Position numbers and translations under genes: made by a program. Of a stretch of 64,000 nucleotides of DNA, positions 18,425 to 25,313 are shown piece by piece. Position 1 is the first letter of the stretch; each line of letters opens with the position of its first letter. Source of the DNA: Prorocentrum cordatum. Its lineage: Eukaryota; Sar; Dinophyceae; Prorocentrales; Prorocentraceae. The notes under the pieces are model-generated. The model saw only the letters and a program-made list of their open reading frames with translations, did no database searches and was not told the origin of the DNA. Location: positions 41,001-105,000 of the forward strand of contig CAUYUJ010018460.1 of the NCBI GenBank assembly GCA_963575745.1, given 5' to 3'.

Positions 18425-20853
18425 CCCCGATTGACCTCCCACGTCACAGCGCCGCCCCACGCCGCCGTCCAGCGGCCGTCGATGAGCTTCGGCGTCGTGT
18501 AGTCGTTCGCCGTCGTGCCGTCGACCTTCCTGCGCCACGCAGCCTTGGGGTAAGCTGGAATCGTCGGCGTGCTATGCTACTCGCACCATCGTCCCCCTCA
18601 TCTTCCCCTTCCCCCCCTCCTCATCCACCCACCCCTCTTACTCCCGCATCGCCCTCCTCCTCGTCCTCGTCCTCATCGAGTTCCCCCCCCCCGTCCCATC
18701 ACCATCCCACTCCTCATCCCGTTCTCACCGTCATCTTCTCCTCCTCCATCCTCCGCGTAGTTTAGCTTAGGTTACCATCTCCCCCCTTATCACCCTCGCT
18801 GCCTGCAGCTCATTGTCCCAGCCGAACTCCCAGATGCCGACGGTCGTCGTCGCCTCGCCAGCGCGCGCAGCTGCGACGCGAGGGGCAGCTGCTGGCCTGC
18901 GCATGCGCGTGCCAGTCTCCTGGGGGGGGGGGGTGACCGATTCCTCCGCCATCTCTCCGTTCCATGTCGTCGCTCACGAATCGCACCCCTTTACTCCAGA
19001 TTTCGGAATAAAGTGAGGGGGGGTCTCATTTCGGGGGGGGTCTCGTCCAGGCTATCTTGGAGGGCCCAGGGGGTCGGGGGATGATGTTTTGGAGGGTTCT
19101 CCCACGGGGGATGTCTGAAATGACTTGTCTTGGAGGGTCCAGGCCCCCTCCCTTTTATTACGAAATCTGGAGTGTCCATTATCCTCGTTATCCTTTTTCT
19201 TCCTCCTTCTCTCCTCCTCCATCTCATCATCATCCACTCCCATCCTTCTACCTCCCTATACCTCTCTCTCTCTCTCTCTCCACTTCCTGTTCTCCATCCT
19301 TTCCGACGACCCCCCCATTCCTTCTATCCACCCCTTCCTCCATCCATCCGCCTCACCCTTCCCAACTGTTTCTAAACGTCCCGTCCTCGGCCGAGTCGAC
19401 CCTGGATGCTGTGCCAGCGCCGTCGATGAACTCCTGCGCCCACTTCGGCACGTCAGTCCTGTCGGCTGATCGGCCCCCCTCTTTCTCCTTTTCCTCATCT
19501 TTCTCCTCATCTTCCTCCGCCACCCCCCTTGCCCGCCTCATCCTCATCCCCTCATCTTCTTCCACCTCCTCATCTTCACCGTGCGTCCGCCAGCATCGCC
19601 CTCATCCCCCTCATCATCTTTCACCATCCGCCTCCGCTCATTCCTCCCGATCCTACTCCGACTGCTACTCCTATCCCTCCGTGGCCTGTCCGCCCCGTTC
19701 TCGTCCTCCTGCTCTACGCTCCTCCGCCATCCTCACTTTCTCCACCTGCATTGGCCACCTCCTCAGTCTTCCGCATTATTTCCTCCTCCTCCTCCTCCCC
19801 CCCCTCCTCCTCCTCCTCCTCCTCCTCCTCCTCCTGTGACTTACCCCTCACTCCAGAACGTGTCAAATCGGTCCTTCCGACCGCTCTCCCGACGTGGCGA
19901 ACCATGACGCGGATGGACCTGGCCATGTCGCCCGCCCACGGCTTGGCCTCGTTCGCCAAGCGCCATGTGTCGCGGTTGCGGAACGCGAGCTGCAGCAGCA
20001 CAGCCTGGCCGAGCAAGGCAAACGATGCGCGCGCACCGGCGCGAGCCTGATCACGCTGCACACCTGACCCGCATCGCAGCTGCGTCACCGATGTCACCGA
20101 TATCGGTGACGTCGGTGACGCCGCGGTGAGTCGAGTCAGGTGCGCAGCGGCATCAGCTTCGCGCGCATGCGTGCGCTCGTCGTTTGCCGTGCGTAGCCTC
20201 GCCGCGCTTCTGGCTGATCGAGCCCAGCTTGCGGGTCGCCATGATCAGGTCCTTGTGCCGCTTCAGCTCGAGCTCGTCGCGCGAGTCGTCCATCACCGTC
20301 GTGCACTTGATCCTTAATCGTCATCGCCCCCCATACCCTCTCGCCATCATCCAGCTCCCCTCCCTTCACCCGCGACCCGCCTCAGCCTCCTCCACCCTGC
20401 TCTCTCTCTCTCTCTGTTTCTTTATCTGTGTGTATATATATGTATATCTTTCTCCCTCTCTTCTTCCTTCCCTCCCTCCCTCCCTCGTTCCCTCGCCTCT
20501 CTCCTCTCCTCGTTCCGTCCATCCGCCTTCCCCTCTCTCTTTCCCTCCCTCCTTCCGCCCCCCCCTCCGTGCCCTACCTCCTTCCCCTTCGACCCTGCCC
20601 CCCCCCTCTCCTCCCCCCCTCGCCCTCCCCCCCTCCTTCCCCGATCGGTCGACCAGCAGCCGACCGATAGATCAGGGCCCCGAACGATCGACTGCGCGCC
20701 GCGCGCCGAGCGCGGCGCGCAATCGGGCTCGTGACGTGCTGCTCCCACAGCGCGAGCAGCGGGTCGTCGTCGCACGCGGCGTCGCCATCGTCGGTCCCTG
20801 CGTCCGCCGCCCGCGCGACTGGCGTGGACACGATTCCCTTCCTGGGAGCCATG
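18425..20853 (-). CDS. Upstream exons of the second multi-exon gene
   Basis: Five or six short exons separated by pyrimidine-rich (plus strand) introns: about 20853-20640 (starts MAPRKGIVSTPVARAAD), 20330-20130 (RDELELKRHKDLIMATRKLG), 20055-19860 (NRDTWRLANEAKPWAGDMAR), 19468-19370 (DVPKWAQEFIDGAGTASRV), 18940-18775 (TTTVGIWEFGWDNELQAARV) and 18560-18425 (IPAYPKAAWRRKV, then LIDGRWTAAWGGAVTWE). Palindrome K copy 5 lies between the second and third. A family J element lies in the intron between 19370 and 18940. Borders are approximate; splice sites were not resolved. Confidence 0.5.
18993..19173 (-). mobile_element. Inverted-repeat element family J, copy 2
   Basis: Same element as 11525-11701 in opposite orientation, ends ACTCCAGATTTCG and its complement, inserted in an intron of the gene ending at 17307. 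Confidence 0.85.
20084..20119. repeat. Palindrome family K, copy 5 (one mismatch)
   Basis: Same core dyad; one T to C change in the right arm. Confidence 0.85.
20400..20660. repeat. Pyrimidine-rich intron-like tract
   Basis: CT microsatellite followed by CCCTCCCTC-type text; on the coding minus strand it is a purine-rich intron. Confidence 0.7.
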
Positions 20854-21129
20854 CCTCGAGCCTCGAAGCTCCCGCGGGGGGGGGCAGGGAGGACGGGGGC
20901 TGAATCATCAGCCCAGGACCCCCCCCGCGCACGGTTGGCAACCGGAGATGTCGGAGGGCGGAGGAGGGCGGGGTCGGAGGAGGACAAGGAGGAGAAGGGG
21001 GAGAAGAACGAGGGAGAGGGAGAAGGAGGAGGAGGAGGAGGAGGACGGAAACGGACGATGAAGGGAGGAGGATGAGGAGGAGGAGGAGGAGGAGGAGGAT
21101 CAATACAATATTACAACAACTCGAATAGG

Positions 21130-21320
21130 CGCGCAAACGCGTTTAGGTTGCTGCGCTCGCGCGGCATCTGGCAACCAACCCCTCCCGCCACGCGGCAGAG
21201 CGCCTTATATACACACGTATGTTGATATGGTATTGTATTCACCCAAGAGCTCAACACCGCTAGCTTTGTTTACTCACGTGCCAAAATAATACATTTGACT
21301 GTGATTATCATGTTGTTGAT
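21130..21320. other. AT-richer inner edge of the right end; no gene
   Basis: Non-repetitive DNA between the last intron-like tract and the right hairpin cluster, locally AT-rich. Nothing supported. Confidence 0.4.
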
Positions 21321-21335
21321 TTTCGCGCGCAGTCG

Positions 21336-21440
21336 TCGTGACAACATGTTGTCACGACAGTGGTTCGCGACAAAATCTTGTCACAGAGACGTCTCGTGAC
21401 AATATGTTGTCACGAGAAACATCGTGACAGGAAAGCTGTC
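21336..21440. promoter_or_regulatory. Subterminal hairpin cluster, right end
   Basis: Four dyads of the GTGACA-N6-TGTCAC type near 21337-21354, 21367-21382, 21395-21412 and 21424-21442; two are near-perfect palindromes (GTGACAACATGTTGTCAC). Confidence 0.55.
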
Positions 21441-21451
21441 ACACAGGACCT
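21422..21451 (-). repeat. Right terminal inverted repeat of the 18.69-kb unit
   Basis: On the minus strand begins AGGTCCTGTGTGACAGC; differs from the left end at two positions. Confidence 0.75.
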
Positions 21452-21471
21452 CAGGGGACTGGAGACGCCTG

Positions 21472-21485
21472 GCGAGTTTCCTCGC
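21472..21485 (-). repeat. GNRA tetraloop hairpin 9
   Basis: Stem GCGAG/CTCGC, loop GAAA; read as Arg-Gly-Asn-Ser-Pro. Confidence 0.85.
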
Positions 21486-22158
21486 ATTCCAGGAAGGCGA
21501 TAGAGCGCGTCTTTTTCTTCCTGGGTCATAGGCACCAGTCCTCTCGGAGGCTGAAGCTCCTCGGCCACAGGTCTCCTATGGGCAGTGGTTCCGAGACGTC
21601 GGTTGATCTCGTCGATCTCTGCTTGAGTCATCGGAACCAACGGTGGATGACCCTCCTTGGCAGGAGTGCGGCCTCTATTCGGGCTCAAGCTCACATTGAG
21701 CCCCACAGGGCGCCCAGGCCTATGCTCCTGAAATGGCTCTGAGCACGGCCCACAAACTGCGTTGGGTCTGTATAGTTTGCGTGCTGCAATGACATCTCGC
21801 AGCTGCGTCCGTACTTCCTCTATTTCAGGACGACGAATATTCGTCGCGAGCTGGTAGCCACCTCGCATGGACTTGCCTTGGGCATCTCTGTAGGCTGGGT
21901 TGCCTTAGCAGAATGTTCACCCTTCTGACGCCTAGGGTCATTGTAGGCGAGCAATTGACCCCCCCCGCCGAGCGGCGTGCTCCTTTGGGCCTGCTTGCCT
22001 CCATTCGCGGGGGAGCCGTGCTTGCGGATGAGGTTCTCCCCTGAAGCGTGGATGAGAGCGAGACCTCCTGGCGTGCTCATCAGATGAAGCCGCCGACGCA
22101 GCCTGAGCAGGAATCGGCAGAGGTTCCGGCTGGGCCGCAGGCGGTGCATCTTGAGCGG

Positions 22159-22172
22159 GCAGGTCTCCCTGC
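22159..22172 (-). repeat. GNRA tetraloop hairpin 10
   Basis: Stem GCAGG/CCTGC, loop GAGA; read as Gln-Gly-Asp-Leu-Pro. Confidence 0.85.
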
Positions 22173-22371
22173 TGACTGAAGCCCGGCACAATTGGCTCTT
22201 GTGCCGGTGGTGGTGCATCAGGCATGTCGAGACTGAAATCCACCTCCTCTTCACCATTGACCTCCATCATGAGGATTGTGGTCTCGTCCTCGCACATCCC
22301 ACATCCATCATCCTCTTCATCCTCTAACATAGGACTGCCGATGACAACGGTCATCGGTCCAGCCGGGGCGG

Positions 22372-22385
22372 GCAGGTTTCCCTGC
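22372..22385 (-). repeat. GNRA tetraloop hairpin 11
   Basis: Stem GCAGG/CCTGC, loop GAAA; read as Gln-Gly-Asn-Leu-Pro. Confidence 0.85.
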
Positions 22386-22446
22386 GGTGCCAGCGTCTGA
22401 GCATCGCTTGGCTGTCCCGGCGTAGGCGGTACGGTAGTCGGCTCAG

Positions 22447-22460
22447 GCTCGTTACCGAGC
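22447..22460 (-). repeat. GNRA tetraloop hairpin 12
   Basis: Stem GCTCG/CGAGC, loop GTAA; read as Leu-Gly-Asn-Glu-Pro. Confidence 0.85.
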
Positions 22461-22769
22461 GCAGGCTGCCCGACAATATTCCGCATGGCCATATGGTTAC
22501 GCTGTAATCCCGCCGCCTGGAGACCCCATCCTGGCGGAGGAAGAGCCTGACCACGCATGGAGATGGCCCTATCAGAGCTTGGCGCCACCTCCCTCTGGAA
22601 TACCACACATGCCGCTGCACGTCCTCAGGGTGCACGCTATCAATAAGACTGAGGGCCGCCAGCGCTAACTCCGAGTCGTCACAGGCATCAGTGTCTTGTA
22701 GCATCATGTGGCCAGCTTCGGCACTCTCTTGACTCTCGGGATATGCTACGACCAATACAGCGTGCATCT

Positions 22770-25286
22770 TCATGGAGTCTGCAGTGGCGTGTGCGGTCCG
22801 TACTCGCCTGGGGCAAGCGAGCCAGGTGGTATAAATGGGTCCCCTGGCACGCCCGTCACGGACGCTTGAGACTCTAGCTCCATCAGATCAGCATAGTTTG
22901 GAGGATATACAGAAGTAGGCCTGTTTCCAGGCATAAGGTCGGGTTGAGGTTGAAGGTTGCGATCAACCTCCGAAGGCGAGGCTTGAACAATATCATCTTC
23001 GTCACTGCTCTCGTAGGCCATGATGTTGCCTGGGTTACCGAACATCCAGTCAAAGAAGGAAACAGGCTGGTTTCCCAGCGTTCCATGTTCCACAGGCGTA
23101 AGCTCGTTATTACCGACAACGAACCTGCGGAGGTACTCGAGGTAGTACGCGTACAGTCCGTGGCCGTGCGCCTCGAGCTCATCCAAGTTGTCCATGCAGC
23201 TGACCCAAGTGTAAAATATCTGTTCCATGGCCTCAAAATCTTGGAGGCTCAGATATTCAATAACTGGTTCACTTGAGCCGAAATGGACTTCGGTCGATCT
23301 GCCCTTTCCATTTCCCTTCGCTGGACAATCTTTTACAAGATGATCGGTACTGTCACATTCATGGCACTTTAGGATCTGGCCGTCTCTACCTCGCGGGTTT
23401 CCCCGCCTACCTTTGCCTTTGCCTGCGGTATCTCTACGGCCTTTACCGCGGCCTTTTCCCCCGAAGAATATCTCATCATACTGGTCATCTGAGAGCCTCT
23501 GGAGGAAGGCCGCGATGCCTCGTCCATTCAACCTACGGCGACCCCGTTTGCCTTTACCTTTTCCTTTGCAAATCCTCCGTATCCTCCTCCTAACACGACG
23601 CGCCGGTTTTCGTGTGAACCTCCTCCACCTCCGCTTTGCCTGTTGTAATAACCAGAACAGGTGTTCGGCACGCTGATTGTCACCTTCCATATGCATGATA
23701 TCTGACCAGTCTAAAGGTTCAACACCGTCTGATGATATGGTATCGGTGTCGGTGCCGGAGTCGAAATCGTCGTCTCCCAGGTAGGTGGATACACCGTCGT
23801 TTAGGGGGTTTGCTTCACCCCATAAAGAACGGTGTGGTTGAGGTTCTCCAGGAGGGGGGCTGATTGCCCAGCTCGGTTGTGACCGATCCCCTGTTAGTAG
23901 GGCAGTAGACTCACCAGGACCGTCGGCCCATATGCTTGAGGGCCCATTGCCAGGCTGAGCTTCGGTGGTTAAGGTAGTGTAAAAGTTTCCACTACCAGTT
24001 CCTCTTCCTCTTCCAAACACTGACCCTATGTTACCTGGGGACCGTTCTGACAAATGGCCTACCGAGCGCATCCTCTCGAGCAACTCCTCATACTGTTGTT
24101 GTGTTCGGGGCATTTGGTGGTTGAGTGGCTGCAAAAGTTGCATAGCCCTCTGGCTGCCGACGCCTAGGGCGCGGAATCGGATAGTAGTAAGCAGTTGGAA
24201 GTTGGGAAGGTCAAATCCCACAGACTGTGCCTCGAGACGGGCCATTTCGAACCGAGTGAGAGTTACATCGATTCGGTCTCCGCGAGGCACATGCAAGTCG
24301 ATGAGTTGTGTGCCTGAAGCGAGCTGGCGCTCATCTTCCAAACGTTCGAACTTCATGCTTAAGAGGAACATAATGTACGTTACTGGGTCGGAGTGGACAC
24401 CATCGATGTCCGCACCATAATTTATAATGTCAGGTGGTACCCTCATGGCGAGTGTCCTCGCTAAGCCACCCAGGCCGCGTTGTATGGCGGCTGCTTGGGC
24501 CTGCGGCGTCATGCGTCCGCTTGTGACGTTGAGCCACGCGTTGACCTCATAAACGTACTCGCGGAAAGGTACGTTGCCTTGAGGGTCCCAGTATGGGCCA
24601 TGTGTTTGCCCATCTGTGCTATTATCTCCTCGGCGCATGTATCCGATTGCCGCCCCCAGCGCAAACCATATGATGGCGAAGATAACCAGCCCAAGGCTGT
24701 GAAGATGTGGGTGGTTATCCGGCGCGTTGCCGCGCTGGGGTAGCGCCTTGTCAAGTCTTCGAGGCGCTTTATCTTGCGGGTCTCCCCGCCTCTGCTTCAA
24801 GTACTGCGCTTTTGGCTCGTTGCCGAGCGGTTGGTAGTAGCGCAGTGATGAAGCGTATATGGTACCAATGTTGTTGTCTAGACGTCGTACCTCTCGTGTT
24901 GCTTCTTGCTCTTGAATTGATCCTCGTAAATGTAGTTGGAGTGGTGGCGCAGGGTGGTAGTTGGTCACGAAGATCGTGTCGGATAGCGTGAGGATAAGAA
25001 GAGCAAGAGCTGACCACACGAGAGTGCGGCCAGCTCCGCTACCAAGTCTGAAGTGACTATGGTAAGCCAAATAGCATCCGATTCCATGGGAAGCGGATGG
25101 CAAATAGCGTCCGGTATCGTACTGAGGTGGTTCAGTAAGAGAAATGGACGGATAAGATAGGATAAGATCGATGTAATGATCATTCCAGCACATAGCGAAC
25201 ACGAGCAGTGTCCGGGCAAATAGGGCGCGCGTGCCTTGAGCCAAAGGCAACGGCGCGCGAGCTATACTCCCGATCCTATATAACAT
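22770..25286 (-). CDS. Gag-like protein of a dinoflagellate Ty1/copia-type element
   Basis: Structural nucleocapsid-type protein expected to bind element RNA. ATG choices are 25286 and 25193; the second is preferred because a spliced-leader relic lies at 25235-25253. Near the N-terminus are two hydrophobic segments (TLVWSALALLILTL and LGLVIFAIIWFALGAAIGYM). The Gag region follows: YWDPQGNVPFREYVYEVNAW, QAAAIQRGLGGLARTLAMRV, DPVTYIMFLLSMKFERL, then a block ending LLERMRSVGHL. A basic Gly/Lys/Arg part leads to one CCHC knuckle, CHECDSTDHLVKDC (near 23330-23370). The C-terminus is acidic and Pro-rich, ending at a TGA that overlaps the next ATG. No interruptions in about 840 codons. Eight tetraloop hairpins lie inside, one of them held by wobble pairs. 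Confidence 0.85.
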   Translation of the reverse strand: MLYRIGSIARAPLPLAQGTRALFARTLLVFAMCWNDHYIDLILSYPSISLTEPPQYDTGRYLPSASHGIGCYLAYHSHFRLGSGAGRTLVWSALALLILTLSDTIFVTNYHPAPPLQLHLRGSIQEQEATREVRRLDNNIGTIYASSLRYYQPLGNEPKAQYLKQRRGDPQDKAPRRLDKALPQRGNAPDNHPHLHSLGLVIFAIIWFALGAAIGYMRRGDNSTDGQTHGPYWDPQGNVPFREYVYEVNAWLNVTSGRMTPQAQAAAIQRGLGGLARTLAMRVPPDIINYGADIDGVHSDPVTYIMFLLSMKFERLEDERQLASGTQLIDLHVPRGDRIDVTLTRFEMARLEAQSVGFDLPNFQLLTTIRFRALGVGSQRAMQLLQPLNHQMPRTQQQYEELLERMRSVGHLSERSPGNIGSVFGRGRGTGSGNFYTTLTTEAQPGNGPSSIWADGPGESTALLTGDRSQPSWAISPPPGEPQPHRSLWGEANPLNDGVSTYLGDDDFDSGTDTDTISSDGVEPLDWSDIMHMEGDNQRAEHLFWLLQQAKRRWRRFTRKPARRVRRRIRRICKGKGKGKRGRRRLNGRGIAAFLQRLSDDQYDEIFFGGKGRGKGRRDTAGKGKGRRGNPRGRDGQILKCHECDSTDHLVKDCPAKGNGKGRSTEVHFGSSEPVIEYLSLQDFEAMEQIFYTWVSCMDNLDELEAHGHGLYAYYLEYLRRFVVGNNELTPVEHGTLGNQPVSFFDWMFGNPGNIMAYESSDEDDIVQASPSEVDRNLQPQPDLMPGNRPTSVYPPNYADLMELESQASVTGVPGDPFIPPGSLAPGEYGPHTPLQTP
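22919..22932 (-). repeat. GNRA tetraloop hairpin 13
   Basis: Stem GCCTG/CAGGC, loop GAAA; read as Pro-Gly-Asn-Arg-Pro. Confidence 0.85.
23066..23079 (-). repeat. GNRA tetraloop hairpin 14
   Basis: Stem GCTGG/CCAGC, loop GAAA; read as Leu-Gly-Asn-Gln-Pro. Confidence 0.85.
23272..23293 (-). other. Spliced-leader-like sequence inside gag
   Basis: On the minus strand CCGAAGTCCATTTCGGCTCA and AG follow; compared with the dinoflagellate leader it differs by two substitutions and one inserted T. It lies just after the zinc knuckle in an open frame. May be a relic or chance. Confidence 0.35.
23393..23406 (-). repeat. GNRA tetraloop hairpin 15
   Basis: Stem GCGGG/CCCGC, loop GAAA; read as Arg-Gly-Asn-Pro-Arg next to the zinc knuckle. 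Confidence 0.85.
23942..23955 (-). repeat. GNRA tetraloop hairpin 16, wobble-paired
   Basis: Stem GCCTG/TGGGC, loop GCAA. Two changed positions keep pairing in RNA as U-G and G-U; read as Pro-Gly-Asn-Gly-Pro. Confidence 0.7.
24722..24735 (-). repeat. GNRA tetraloop hairpin 17
   Basis: Stem GCGCG/CGCGC, loop GCAA; read as Arg-Gly-Asn-Ala-Pro. Confidence 0.85.
24776..24789 (-). repeat. GNRA tetraloop hairpin 18
   Basis: Stem GCGGG/CCCGC, loop GAGA; read as Arg-Gly-Asp-Pro-Gln. Confidence 0.85.
24815..24828 (-). repeat. GNRA tetraloop hairpin 19
   Basis: Stem GCTCG/CGAGC, loop GCAA; read as Leu-Gly-Asn-Glu-Pro, 26 bases from hairpin 18. Confidence 0.85.
25235..25253 (-). other. Degenerate dinoflagellate spliced-leader relic 5' of gag
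   Basis: Minus strand CCGTTGCCTTTGGCTCAAG. Relative to the leader it has one substitution and a two-base deletion; the last 11 bases are exact. It lies 42 bases upstream of the ATG at 25193, where a trans-spliced leader would sit in a retroposed mRNA. Confidence 0.55.
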
Positions 25287-25313
25287 CTCCCAAAGAGCTA
25301 CCCTTAAAGTCAA

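Larger units (their letters stand above)
2762..21451. mobile_element. 18.69-kb terminal-inverted-repeat unit inserted in a retroelement
   Basis: The ends are 30-bp inverted repeats, AGGTCC then GTGTGACAGC then CTGTCACGA, with 28 of 30 positions identical. Both ends continue inward into clusters of GTGACA-N6-TGTCAC hairpins. The flanks are two pieces of what looks like one minus-strand retroelement, so removal would bring Gag/ORF2 next to the KptA part. A 9-bp target duplication of the form CACAGGWCC (one mismatch) is possible but overlaps the repeat and is not certain. Inside are a transposase-like gene (9335-10951), an ELFSG-motif gene, two multi-exon genes and five copies of a 36-bp palindrome. 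Whether the transposase mobilises this unit is inference. Confidence 0.6.
21455..22773 (-). pseudogene. Retroelement ORF2, upstream half, frameshifted
   Basis: Starts at an ATG (22771-22773) that overlaps the Gag stop as ATGA. The text is coherent only if the frame changes near 22600, near 22075 and near 21870. Segments in order: MKMHAVLVVAYPESQESAEA; a Pro-rich part with QPALGNEP and APQGNLPAP; an acidic run with EDEEDDGCGMCEDE; and two copies of a VPMTQxE motif (VPMTQAEIDEINRRL, VPMTQEEKDALYRL). No protease, integrase or polymerase motif found. The right end of the 18.69-kb unit cuts it; the continuation is probably the KptA frame at 2720. Frameshifts may be decay, assembly error or recoding. 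Confidence 0.5.

Noticed and set aside
21668-21690. Plus-strand text ending GGCTCAAG that recalls the spliced leader
   Set aside because: Only about the last 12 bases fit, the rest does not, and it is antisense to the gene.
24569-24582. Another tetraloop hairpin read Gln-Gly-Asn-Val-Pro
   Set aside because: The phase fits and the loop would be GCAA, but the stem is only partly complementary, so it was not counted; it may be a decayed copy. The same applies near 21893-21910, 2437-2453 and 23017-23040.
1-25286. A complete autonomous copia element
   Set aside because: No protease, integrase, reverse transcriptase or RNase H motif and no long terminal repeats were found in the window.
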